Shown one piece after another: positions 1-6,893 of a stretch of DNA of 6,940 nucleotides. Under the pieces are notes generated by a model, which was not told the origin of the DNA, ran no database searches, and saw nothing but the letters and a program-made list of their open reading frames with translations. The stretch's first letter is position 1. Each line of letters opens with the position of its first letter. The position numbers were made by a program, and so were the translations under genes. This stretch comes from Acidobacteriota bacterium (GTDB lineage Bacteria; Acidobacteriota; Vicinamibacteria; Vicinamibacterales; UBA8438), in contig DTWD01000175.1 of NCBI GenBank assembly GCA_012963185.1, positions 1 to 6,940 of the forward strand, given 5' to 3'.

Positions 1-25
1 CATCAGAGTAGAGTAGGTCGCGTCA

Positions 26-56
26 ACCCTTGAGAGGGGTGCAGTTATAGAGGGGT
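26..56 (+). promoter_or_regulatory. dnaB leader: small hairpin and repeated AGAGGGGT
   Basis: The octamer AGAGGGGT occurs twice, at 33-40 and 49-56. ACCCTT at 26-31 can fold onto AGGGGT at 35-40 (five Watson-Crick pairs, one T.G pair, loop GAG). The same arm could pair instead with the identical second copy, which touches the dnaB start codon. The second copy contains GAGG (50-53) and is the only Shine-Dalgarno-like sequence here, but it sits unusually close (3 bases) to ATG 57. That the hairpin regulates translation is inference; the repeat and the pairing are directly visible. Confidence 0.35.
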
Positions 57-1418
57 ATGAGTCGCGATATGGTCCAGCAAGTCACTGTTCCTTCTGAAAA
101 AACGCTTCCACACAACCTTGAAGCGGAACGGTGCGTACTGGGCGCGATTCTTATCCATAACGATGCTTTCAACGTCGCCGCCGAATTGGTTGACGCTGAC
201 GATTTTTTTCGAGAGGCTCATCGCCGCGTCTTCGATAAGATGGTCGATCTGAATGAGCGACAACAAGCTATCGACTTCGTCACTCTTAAAGATGAACTAA
301 CTCGGTCCGGTGATCTTGCTGAAGTAGGAGGTCCTGCCTATATTTCCTCGCTTGCGGATGGAGTGCCACGCTCGACGAATGTTGAGCATTACGCTCGTAT
401 CGTTAAAGAGAAGGCCACGCTTCGGAACCTTATCTATTCAGCTAACAAGATCGCAGCGTCAGCCTATTCTGCTGAAGATGACGCCGACGCTGTGCTTGAT
501 CGTGCTGAGCACGAAATTTTTTCGATAGCCGAAGACAAGATTCATACCGGGTTTGTGCCGTTGAGTGAGTTGGTACAGGACGGGTTTTCGACGATTGAGA
601 AACTCCAAGAGCAAAGGAATGTTGTTACCGGTGTGCCAACAGGATTTGCAGATATTGATGAGATGACATCCGGTTTGCAACCGCAAGACCTAGTGATCAT
701 TGCGGCTCGACCGTCAATGGGTAAAACCGCATTTGCTTTAAATATTGCGCATCACGTCGGAACAAAAACTGACCGAAATGTTGGAATTTTCAGCCTCGAA
801 ATGTCCAAAGAACAATTATTTCTTCGACTGTTGACTAGTGAGGCTCAAATCGACAACACACGCTTTCGTACAGGAATGTTAAGTGACGCAGATTACGGTA
901 AGTTGTCCGAGGCGATGGGGAAGTTGTCAGATGCCAATGTATTTATCGATGATTCTCCTGGGCTCGGAGTTCTTGAAATGCGTGCGAAGTCTCGTCGATT
1001 GAAGGCTGAGCGTGGACTCGATCTAGTCATTGTCGATTACCTTCAGCTTATGCAGGGGCGTGGCCGATTTGAGAATAGGACGCAAGAATTGGCGAGTATT
1101 TCCCGAGCGCTTAAGAATTTGGCGAAAGAGATAGATGTTCCTGTAATAGCGTTGTCGCAATTGAGCCGCGCGCCCGAGGCGCGTTCTGACCATCGTCCGC
1201 AACTGTCGGATCTTCGCGAGTCAGGTGCGTTAGAGCAAGACGCGGACGTTGTTATGTTTATTTTCCGAGAAGATATGTACAAAGAAACGCCGGAAAACCA
1301 GAATACAGCAGAAATTATTGTGGGCAAGCAGCGCAATGGTCCTACTGGGCTAGTCAAACTAGCTTTCTTGAAGCAGCAGACACGTTTTGAGAGTCTGGTG
1401 CAGCAGGATTACCAATAG
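57..1418 (+). CDS. dnaB: Replicative DNA helicase DnaB
   Basis: This is the hexameric 5'-3' helicase that unwinds DNA at the replication fork and recruits DnaG primase. The 453-residue protein has the usual family length. The N-terminal DnaB domain (about 15-120) opens with LPHNLEAE and ends near the HYARIVKEK segment; a linker (about 160-185) leads to the RecA-like ATPase domain (about 186-449). Visible motifs are Walker A ARPSMGKT (217-224, K223), the catalytic glutamate in SLEMS (E248), Walker [10 protein letters not shown] (D327), SQLSR (367-371), [13 protein letters not shown] (385-397), and KQRNGPTG (424-431) carrying the likely arginine finger R426. No intein interrupts the P-loop, a common intein site in DnaB. 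ATG 57 gives a GAGG only 3 bases upstream; the in-frame ATG 69 (residue 5) is an alternative start and would leave that GAGG 15 bases away. The gene is followed 18 bases later by alr on the same strand. Identity is secure; only the exact start is uncertain. Confidence 0.97.
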   Translation: MSRDMVQQVTVPSEKTLPHNLEAERCVLGAILIHNDAFNVAAELVDADDFFREAHRRVFDKMVDLNERQQAIDFVTLKDELTRSGDLAEVGGPAYISSLADGVPRSTNVEHYARIVKEKATLRNLIYSANKIAASAYSAEDDADAVLDRAEHEIFSIAEDKIHTGFVPLSELVQDGFSTIEKLQEQRNVVTGVPTGFADIDEMTSGLQPQDLVIIAARPSMGKTAFALNIAHHVGTKTDRNVGIFSLEMSKEQLFLRLLTSEAQIDNTRFRTGMLSDADYGKLSEAMGKLSDANVFIDDSPGLGVLEMRAKSRRLKAERGLDLVIVDYLQLMQGRGRFENRTQELASISRALKNLAKEIDVPVIALSQLSRAPEARSDHRPQLSDLRESGALEQDADVVMFIFREDMYKETPENQNTAEIIVGKQRNGPTGLVKLAFLKQQTRFESLVQQDYQ

Positions 1419-1436
1419 CGGAACGTCTGGAGACCG

Positions 1437-2597
1437 GTGGTTCGACCGACTTATGCGGTCGTCGATCTTGACGGCCTGACTGCTAACTACGTGGCAATTG
1501 GACGCCATCTGGCGGCCCATGAAGCAGCAGCTCCCCCTCGCATAATTGCCGTTGTTAAAGCGAATGCATATGGACATGGTTCTGTCCCGGTCGCGCGCGC
1601 ACTCGAGAAGGTAGCGGCTGACGGTTTGAACACCTCACTTATTCTTGCTTGTGCTGATATCGAAGAAGGTGTGGAGTTGCGACGAGCCGGTGTTACTGCT
1701 CCAATCCTGGTGTTTGGTGCGCTTAGTGTGAGTGACCTTGAAGGTGTCTTTGATTACCGTTTAACGCCTACAGTATCTTCACCTTCTGCGGCAGAAGCTC
1801 TTGAACGAGCTGCGACTCTAAGAGGTGTCCGCATCGCTGTTCATGTCAAAATTGATACAGGGATGAATCGATTTGGGTTTCGGTATGACAATCTATTGAA
1901 GACCCTTCCACAGGTGACGGCCTCAGATCATATTGCTATTGAATCTGTGTATACACATTTTGCAACTGCGGAGCAGGAAAAAGAGCCGTTGTTTGGAATA
2001 CAACAGACTCGGTTTGAGAAAATTCGTTCCGATGCCTCGGATCTCAACATTGAAAATGTATGCTGGCACGCAGCAAACAGCGCTGCACTGATTCGAGATC
2101 ACTCCACGTGGTACGACGCAGTTCGCCCAGGTTTGTTGCTCTATGGTGTGGTACCTTCGCCATTTGAGACACCATTAGGGATGGAACTTCGCGCTGTGAT
2201 GTCTTTGCGTACCCGTGTGGTTGCCGAAAAAGGAATGCGCCGTGGTGAAACCGCTGGATACGGTGCGCGATTTGTTGCAAATCGTCCGATGAGAGTTGCC
2301 GTGATTCCTGCTGGGTATGCGGATGGGATGGATCTTAGACTTGGAGCGAGAGGCTCGGTATTAGTTAGGGGGCGGCGTGCACCCATTATAACGGTGTCGA
2401 TGGATTCGACCACGATTGATGTGACCGATATTTCGGCACATCCCGGCGATGATGTTGTAGTCCTTGGTGAGCAAGGAGACGATCGTATCGATGCACGTGA
2501 AATCGCGGCGTCCGTCGGGACGATTCCGCATGAAATTCTTTGTCGAATTGGTTCTCGGATTCAGCGTACGTATAGCCGGGAAACGGTAAACCCGTAG
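1437..2597 (+). CDS. alr: Alanine racemase (PLP-dependent)
   Basis: The enzyme interconverts L- and D-alanine in the cytoplasm and supplies D-Ala for peptidoglycan. The protein is 386 residues, typical for Alr. The N-terminal TIM barrel carries the PLP lysine K41 in AVVKANAYGHG (38-48). It also has KIDTGMNRFGF (138-148), where K138 matches the often carbamylated lysine and R145 the PLP-contacting arginine, and THF around H174. The C-terminal beta domain has the second catalytic base Y275 in ETAGYGARF, IPAGYADG (290-297), and M322-D323 at the substrate site. The usual Gln/Met after that MD is serine here (MDSTTIDV). The start is GTG 1437, preceded by GGAG (1429-1432) with a 4-base spacer; the protein then begins RPTYAVVDLDGL, the expected family N-terminus, so this start is well supported. 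It lies 18 bases after dnaB and 10 bases before radA, so co-transcription is likely. Confidence 0.96.
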   Translation: MVRPTYAVVDLDGLTANYVAIGRHLAAHEAAAPPRIIAVVKANAYGHGSVPVARALEKVAADGLNTSLILACADIEEGVELRRAGVTAPILVFGALSVSDLEGVFDYRLTPTVSSPSAAEALERAATLRGVRIAVHVKIDTGMNRFGFRYDNLLKTLPQVTASDHIAIESVYTHFATAEQEKEPLFGIQQTRFEKIRSDASDLNIENVCWHAANSAALIRDHSTWYDAVRPGLLLYGVVPSPFETPLGMELRAVMSLRTRVVAEKGMRRGETAGYGARFVANRPMRVAVIPAGYADGMDLRLGARGSVLVRGRRAPIITVSMDSTTIDVTDISAHPGDDVVVLGEQGDDRIDAREIAASVGTIPHEILCRIGSRIQRTYSRETVNP

Positions 2598-2607
2598 CAT
2601 TCTATTC

Positions 2608-3984
2608 ATGCCAAAGGTAAAAGCACCACGCTCGGCGTTCGTCTGCCAATCGTGCGGATCGCATTCGCCTAAATGGGTTGGAAGGTGCGCGGATTGCGGC
2701 ACTTGGAACTCACTCGTTGAAGAGCAAATTCAACCGCAGAACCCGACGTCTGAATTCAATCGGTATGGACTTGCAAGCGGTTCAAATAAGGCTAGTTTGT
2801 ACTCCGATGTGGATATGGTGACGACGGCGCGCCTCCCGAGTGGGATTGACGAGTTTGATCGAGTGCTTGGAGGTGGGATTGTACCGGGTTCGGTGGTGTT
2901 GATCGGTGGCGAGCCAGGCATTGGAAAGTCGACTCTATTGCTTCAAGCGGCAGGACAAATTGCGTCTACTGTCGGCACGGTTCTTTATGCGTCTGGTGAG
3001 GAGTCCGAGCACCAGGTGAAGGACCGAGGACAGCGTCTTGGCATAGCTGCCCCAGATCTATATTTGTTTGCCGAAACTTGCGTTGAAAAAATCATTGAAC
3101 AAGTAAATCGCCTTAACCCTTCGTTGCTTATCGTTGATTCAATTCAGACGGTATTTTCGTCACATATGCAGGCCGCACCTGGGAGTATTGGTCAAGTTCG
3201 TGAGGCAGCAACCCACCTTCTTTTTATGGCAAAACGGAAGAATTTGCCGATATTCCTTGTGGGTCATGTAACTAAGGATGGTGGCTTGGCTGGACCGAAA
3301 GTTTTAGAGCATGTTGTGGATACTGTTCTCTATTTTGAAGGCGAACGCCATCACTCGCATCGCCTCGTGCGAGCGATCAAGAACAGATTTGGAGCAGTTA
3401 GCGAACTCGGCGTTTTTGAGATGACTGGTTCAGGATTAAAGCCGGTGCCTAATCCTTCGCGTCTCTTTCTGTCGGACCGAACTGCCAACGTGCCTGGTTC
3501 GGTTGTTCTCTCCTCTATTGAGGGTTCGCGTCCCATTCTTGTTGAAATACAGGCGCTGGTTACCAGTGGAGTCTATGGGACGTCTAGGCGGATGACGAGT
3601 GGGATTGATCAGCAGCGACTGTCTTTACTTCTTGCTGTGCTCGAAAAACGGGCCGGGTTAAATTTGGCTGGAGAAGATGTGTTCGTCAACGCTGCCGGCG
3701 GCTTGGCGATCCATGAACCAGCAGCGGACCTCGCGGTCATGGCTGCGGTGGTATCGAGTTTTCGCGATCGCGCTGTTCGGCCCGAGACGGCAGTTTTTGG
3801 CGAAGTGGGGCTTGGTGGTGAGGTTAGAGGGACACCCCACGCAGGTCTTCGTATTAAGGAAGCCGTACAACTGGGATTTTCGCGATGCGTGGTGCCTGAG
3901 GCAAACAGTGCGGAAAAACATCCGGAGTGTGAGCTTATTGGTGTTGCCACGGCTGGTCAGGCGTTGGAGGAATTGTTCGAGTGA
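2608..3984 (+). CDS. radA: DNA repair protein RadA (Sms)
   Basis: RadA is a RecA-related ATPase that promotes branch migration and processing of recombination intermediates. The 458-residue protein has all the parts in order. A C4 zinc finger comes first (C13, C16, C27, C30, in CQSC and CADC). The RecA-like domain has Walker A GGEPGIGKST (100-109, K107) and Walker B LLIVDSIQT (173-181, D177), followed by the RadA-specific KNRFG motif (258-262). A C-terminal Lon-protease-like domain (about 330-458) contains the conserved GEVGLGGEVRG stretch (398-408). ATG 2608 puts the zinc finger near residue 13, as in the family, but I see no clear Shine-Dalgarno sequence in the 10-base gap after alr. Translation may therefore depend on coupling to alr. 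The stop overlaps the plsC start by four bases. The identity is firm. Confidence 0.97.
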   Translation: MPKVKAPRSAFVCQSCGSHSPKWVGRCADCGTWNSLVEEQIQPQNPTSEFNRYGLASGSNKASLYSDVDMVTTARLPSGIDEFDRVLGGGIVPGSVVLIGGEPGIGKSTLLLQAAGQIASTVGTVLYASGEESEHQVKDRGQRLGIAAPDLYLFAETCVEKIIEQVNRLNPSLLIVDSIQTVFSSHMQAAPGSIGQVREAATHLLFMAKRKNLPIFLVGHVTKDGGLAGPKVLEHVVDTVLYFEGERHHSHRLVRAIKNRFGAVSELGVFEMTGSGLKPVPNPSRLFLSDRTANVPGSVVLSSIEGSRPILVEIQALVTSGVYGTSRRMTSGIDQQRLSLLLAVLEKRAGLNLAGEDVFVNAAGGLAIHEPAADLAVMAAVVSSFRDRAVRPETAVFGEVGLGGEVRGTPHAGLRIKEAVQLGFSRCVVPEANSAEKHPECELIGVATAGQALEELFE

Positions 3985-4751
3985 GGATTCCTCCGTTTCA
4001 CTGGTGGCGCACGGTTTTCTGGTTAATCCCGACTATAGCGGTTTACACGATTGTGCTTGGTTCCGTGTCGCTAGCATCAATGTTGGTTGACCGACGAGGC
4101 AACTTTGCTCATAAGTGCGCACAAGCTTGGTCATGGTTGATTTTGGCAACGACCAGCGTGAGCGTCCAGGTAAAAGGTTTGGACCAGCTTGATCCAAAGC
4201 AACCCTATGTATTTGTGTCCAATCATCAGAGCATCTACGACTTTCCGATACTTATCGCTTCGATTCCATTTCAATTACGTATCTTGGCTAAGTCGTCGCT
4301 ACGAGCGTTCCCTGTGCTTGGTTGGCACCTCCAGTTCACTGGCCATTTGTTGATCGATCGTGCCACAGCCGGTCGAGCGACGTTGGCGAGTATTGCCAGT
4401 CTTATGGGGCGAGGCCACTCGCTTATTTTGTTTCCAGAGGGAACGCGAAGTATTGATGGCGGGGTGCTTCGATTCAAGTCCGGAATTTTTTCACTGGCGA
4501 TAAAAGCTAATCTCCCGGTTGTTCCGGTCGCTGTAATCGGTAGTAGGCATGTGATGCAAAAAGGAAGGCTAATGACCTGTCCGGGAAACGTCGAATTAGT
4601 AGTTCATCAGCCACTGTCGACAGTAGGACTTGGCCGGAGCGATGCTCGCGGGTTTTCCGCACGTGTGCACGAAATCATCACAGATACTGTTTGCTTACAT
4701 GATGGTGTTACTAGGCGTGCAGCTGATTCAATCGTCAAGGCGGCAGGCTAA
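3981..4751 (+). CDS. plsC: 1-acyl-sn-glycerol-3-phosphate acyltransferase (PlsC family)
   Basis: A membrane-associated lysophosphatidate acyltransferase, expected to transfer an acyl chain to the sn-2 position to make phosphatidic acid. The protein is 256 residues. A hydrophobic N-terminal segment (about 11-35) is a likely membrane anchor. The acyltransferase blocks follow in order: block I NHQSIYD (81-87, the H-X4-D catalytic pair H82/D87), block II around GHLLIDR (121-127), block III FPEGTRS (151-157), and block IV LPVVPVAVIGS (178-188). The start is GTG 3981, overlapping the radA stop as GTGA; GGAGG at 3966-3970 lies 10 bases upstream, so coupled translation is likely. The next in-frame ATG (residue 34) would remove the anchor. 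The family includes paralogues with other acyl acceptors, so the reaction is well supported at family level but not the exact substrate. The last ~30 residues are less conserved in character and I cannot assign them. Confidence 0.9.
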   Translation: MRIPPFHWWRTVFWLIPTIAVYTIVLGSVSLASMLVDRRGNFAHKCAQAWSWLILATTSVSVQVKGLDQLDPKQPYVFVSNHQSIYDFPILIASIPFQLRILAKSSLRAFPVLGWHLQFTGHLLIDRATAGRATLASIASLMGRGHSLILFPEGTRSIDGGVLRFKSGIFSLAIKANLPVVPVAVIGSRHVMQKGRLMTCPGNVELVVHQPLSTVGLGRSDARGFSARVHEIITDTVCLHDGVTRRAADSIVKAAG

Positions 4752-4877
4752 TAGTCGTGTTGTGTTCATGAACATGATTGGTGATGTGGCGACAGTTCGT
4801 TGTGTAGACATTGCTCCCACCGGTTCGTGCTGGTCATTTAGGGCTGCCTTCTTTGAGCGCGGAAAGTTGAATTGATT
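4752..4877 (+). other. Intergenic gap between plsC and ispDF
   Basis: These 126 bases are the longest gap inside the six-gene block, where the other junctions are 18 bases or less or overlap. An open frame of 35 codons (ATG 4768 to TGA 4875) runs through most of it and ends just before the ispDF start. It has no recognisable ribosome binding site and its cysteine- and tryptophan-containing product resembles nothing I know, so I do not call it a gene. I see no strong intrinsic terminator and no convincing promoter. GGAAAG at 4861-4866 is the likely ispDF ribosome binding site. Confidence 0.4.
4763..4774. repeat. 12-base perfect palindrome TGTTCATGAACA
   Basis: TGTTCATGAACA reads the same on both strands over all 12 bases, with no spacer. 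It lies 12 bases after the plsC stop and about 100 bases before ispDF. A site of this shape could bind a dimeric regulator, but only one copy is present and the gap is long enough for some chance symmetry, so a regulatory role is a guess. It also overlaps the ATG of the weak 35-codon frame. Confidence 0.35.
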
Positions 4878-6059
4878 ATGCGAGTAAGTGTAGTGATTGC
4901 CGCGGGTGGTCAAGGTACACGAGTAGGTGGCGATGCGCCAAAACAACTACAGGATCTTGGTGGCGAGACACTCCTTAGTATGGCTATTAAATCGTTCGAC
5001 GAATGTCGAAGGGTCGATGAAATAGTAATTGTGTTACCAGAAACGGTTACAGAGAGAGAATCGGCGGTGCGTATTCAAATTGATACGCCGCTACGTTTGG
5101 TGAGCGGTGGTTCTCGTCGTCAAGATTCTGTGGCACTGGGGGTCGACAATGTTTGTAAAGACGCTGATGTCGTACTTGTTCACGACGCTGCTAGACCCTT
5201 TTGCACGGTTTCACTTATCGAAAAAGTTATCGATGCAACAATCGAAGCAGGGGCCGTTGTGCCCGCGATCCGAGTGATTGATACAGTAAAGAAGGCCGAT
5301 GTTATCGACACTGAAGGGGTTCGATTTGTGGAAGCCACTTTGCCTCGGGATCAGATTTACCTTGCGCAAACGCCGCAGGGGTTTGCACTTGATGTTCTGA
5401 GAGATGCCGTCGAATTAGGCCGTAGTGGTGTTAAGGCGACAGATGAGGCGGTGTTGGTAGAGCGGAACGGCCACGCTGTTCGTCTCGTAGAAGGAGACAT
5501 GGAAAATTTCAAAGTTACTACTCCGGATGACCTTCAACGTGCACGTGACCGGATCCGCAGTGATTTGTTTGGCGACGTGCCGCGGACACGCGTAGGTCTT
5601 GGTTATGACTCCCATCGAATGGTGGCCGGTCGGCGCTTGGTACTTGGGGGCATTGAAATTCCTCACAAGTGCGGTCTTGATGGGCATTCTGATGCTGATG
5701 CAGTGTGTCATGCGGTTACCGACGCTGTGCTTGGAGCGGTTGCCGCGGGTGACATCGGACAGCATTTTCCGGATACTGACCCTCAATGGAGGGATGTGTC
5801 TAGCATCGAGCTGTTACGCAAAGCGGTAGACGTTGTTTCAGGTCTTGGATTTTGTGTTGGCAATGTTGACGTCGTCGTAATTGCGGAACAACCTCGCATC
5901 GGACCTCATGTTCAGGCTATGGCAGATCGGCTTTCTAAAACACTTGGTGTCGCTACAGGTTTGGTGTCTATCAAAGGAAAAACTGCGGAGGGTATGGACT
6001 CGGTTGGGCGGGGTGAAGCGATAGTTGTTCATGCGGTAGCAACTGTGGTTCAACGATGA
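4878..6059 (+). CDS. ispDF: Bifunctional IspD/IspF (MEP pathway fusion enzyme)
   Basis: One 393-residue protein carries two non-consecutive steps of the MEP isoprenoid pathway. The IspD domain (about 1-228) makes CDP-methylerythritol from CTP and MEP: AAGGQGTR (8-15, R15), PKQL (K22), VHDAARP (101-107), R157 in TLPRDQ, TPQGF (165-169), TDEAVLVE (188-195), and K212 in FKVTTPDDL. The IspF domain (about 237-393) makes the cyclic 2,4-diphosphate: metal ligands D244 and H246 in GYDSH and H278 in the CHAVTDAVLGA helix, plus DGHSDADA (268-275), GDIGQHFPDTD (291-301) and GRGEAI (377-382). Residues 226-236 form a short linker with no stop or frameshift. I chose ATG 4878; TTG 4872 would add only two residues and is closer to GGAAAG (4861-4866). 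IspE, the intervening enzyme, is not in the window. The stop overlaps the rlmB start by four bases. Identity and fusion are both clear. Confidence 0.95.
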   Translation: MRVSVVIAAGGQGTRVGGDAPKQLQDLGGETLLSMAIKSFDECRRVDEIVIVLPETVTERESAVRIQIDTPLRLVSGGSRRQDSVALGVDNVCKDADVVLVHDAARPFCTVSLIEKVIDATIEAGAVVPAIRVIDTVKKADVIDTEGVRFVEATLPRDQIYLAQTPQGFALDVLRDAVELGRSGVKATDEAVLVERNGHAVRLVEGDMENFKVTTPDDLQRARDRIRSDLFGDVPRTRVGLGYDSHRMVAGRRLVLGGIEIPHKCGLDGHSDADAVCHAVTDAVLGAVAAGDIGQHFPDTDPQWRDVSSIELLRKAVDVVSGLGFCVGNVDVVVIAEQPRIGPHVQAMADRLSKTLGVATGLVSIKGKTAEGMDSVGRGEAIVVHAVATVVQR

Positions 6060-6769
6060 AAATTTGTGGTTTTAATGCTGTCGTTGAATCCCTCCACGCC
6101 GGTCGAGTGAAAGCATTATCCATTAGAGATAAGCGTCATGATGGTTTGAGTGAGATTGTTCGACTCGCTAAGTTGCAGCGAATACCGGTCACGCAGCTTA
6201 GTGAAAAAGAGCTTGATCGCGTGGCAGGTGGGCAACGCCATCAGGGAGTTGTGGCGTCACTTAGCCCACACGTCATGTCAACCATTAGTGATTTAGTTCA
6301 GAGTTCGGACTTGCCGCTCATCGTTGCATTGGATGGGATCGAAGATCCGCACAACTTTGGTGCGATTGCCCGAGTGGCAGAAGCAGCAGGTGCAGCAGGG
6401 CTGATAGTTCAGACACGCCGGGCTGCGCCGTTGAGTGCTGCGGCCGTTAGGGCCTCAGCAGGAGCGCTAGCTCATCTGCGGTTGTCCTCAGTGGTTAATC
6501 TCGCTCGGGCTCTTGGGGAACTTAAGGCTGCGGGAATTTGGACGGTTGGACTTGATGTGGATTCTGACCACTCAATTTACGACATTGACTTCAGGCAGCC
6601 TACCGCGATCATTGTTGGGTCTGAGGGACGAGGTTTACGTCGTTTGGTGCGAGAACGTTGTGACTGGAGGGCTGCGTTGCCCATGATGGGACGAGTGGAC
6701 AGCCTAAACGCGTCGGTGGCTACGGGGGTTGCCTTATTTGAGGCAGTAAGGCAACGGACACGGGGCTAA
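6056..6769 (+). CDS. rlmB: TrmH-family (RlmB-like) 23S rRNA 2'-O-ribose methyltransferase
   Basis: A SAM-dependent SPOUT methyltransferase. The best match by layout is RlmB, which methylates the 2'-O of a guanosine in 23S rRNA (G2251 in E. coli). The 237-residue protein begins with a substrate-binding L30e-like domain (about 1-80) starting ICGFNAV and ending with GQRHQGVVA (59-67), the RlmB/TrmH hallmark. The SPOUT domain (about 86-237) has motif 1 DGIEDPHNFGAIAR (93-106; N100, R106), motif 2 IVGSEGRGL (186-194; E190), and motif 3 LPMMGRVDSLNASVATGV (208-225; S216, N218, S220), which form the SAM-binding knot and active site. ATG 6056 overlaps the ispDF stop as ATGA with no clear Shine-Dalgarno sequence, so translation is probably coupled. 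Family assignment is firm; the precise rRNA target is inferred from family and context, and a related 2'-O-methylase specificity is possible. Confidence 0.9.
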   Translation: MKICGFNAVVESLHAGRVKALSIRDKRHDGLSEIVRLAKLQRIPVTQLSEKELDRVAGGQRHQGVVASLSPHVMSTISDLVQSSDLPLIVALDGIEDPHNFGAIARVAEAAGAAGLIVQTRRAAPLSAAAVRASAGALAHLRLSSVVNLARALGELKAAGIWTVGLDVDSDHSIYDIDFRQPTAIIVGSEGRGLRRLVRERCDWRAALPMMGRVDSLNASVATGVALFEAVRQRTRG

Positions 6770-6773
6770 CAAC

Positions 6774-6805
6774 TACTTAGTTTAAGTAAAAACGAACTTT
6801 TTATT
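6774..6805 (+). other. Two overlapping AT-rich hairpins after rlmB
   Basis: TACTTA at 6774-6779 pairs perfectly with TAAGTA at 6783-6788 (loop GTT). A second stem, AGTAAAAA at 6785-6792 with TTTTTATT at 6798-6805 (one G.T pair, loop CGAAC), shares bases 6785-6788 with the first, so the two cannot form together. Neither has the GC-rich stem plus trailing T-run of a normal intrinsic terminator. The end of the rlmB transcript may lie here, but I would not call a terminator on this evidence. Confidence 0.25.
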
Positions 6806-6849
6806 AGGATCCGATGACTGTGGATTACGTGAAAAGTATCAGGCTACTC

Positions 6850-6879
6850 CTGTTAAAAGGTTTTTCTTAGTGTTATGAT
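6850..6879 (+). promoter_or_regulatory. Promoter for tRNA-Thr (extended -10)
   Basis: TATGAT at 6874-6879 is one base from the sigma-70 -10 consensus and is preceded by TGT (6871-6873), giving an extended -10 (TGnTATGAT). The -35 is weak: CTGTTA at 6850-6855 with an 18-base spacer matches TTGACA at three of six positions. The expected start near 6885-6887 would leave about 8 bases of leader before the tRNA at 6894. The position directly ahead of a tRNA supports it. The discriminator is AT-rich, not the GC-rich type seen at many stringently controlled stable-RNA promoters. Confidence 0.6.
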
Positions 6880-6893
6880 ACTCAATTCGTTTT

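Noticed and set aside
1..33. Tail of an upstream gene, for example ribosomal protein L9 (rplI), which often precedes dnaB.
   Set aside because: Frame 2 ends at TAG 14-16 after only four codons and frame 1 at TGA 31-33 after ten; neither is long enough to identify or to choose between.
1043..1357. A 104-codon open frame on the - strand.
   Set aside because: It is antisense to the DnaB ATPase core (Walker B to the arginine finger) and looks like a by-product of codon usage there.
3609..3950. A 113-codon open frame on the - strand.
   Set aside because: It is antisense to the RadA Lon-like domain; composition is Ser/Thr/Ala/Pro-rich, as expected for a shadow frame.
3677..4090. A 137-codon open frame on the + strand across the radA-plsC junction.
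   Set aside because: It lies in another frame over two genes whose motifs are all intact, and its product has no recognisable domain.
4768..4875. A 35-codon gene between plsC and ispDF.
   Set aside because: There is no Shine-Dalgarno sequence and no similarity I recognise, and an open frame of this length arises easily by chance.
5415..5786. A 123-codon open frame on the - strand.
   Set aside because: It is antisense to the middle of ispDF, where the coding frame carries catalytic motifs of both domains; no protein family is recognisable.
6840..6866. An intrinsic terminator: CAGG/CCTG hairpin followed by TTTTT at 6861-6865.
   Set aside because: The stem is only four pairs, the T-run starts eight bases after it, and the region overlaps the promoter for the tRNA.
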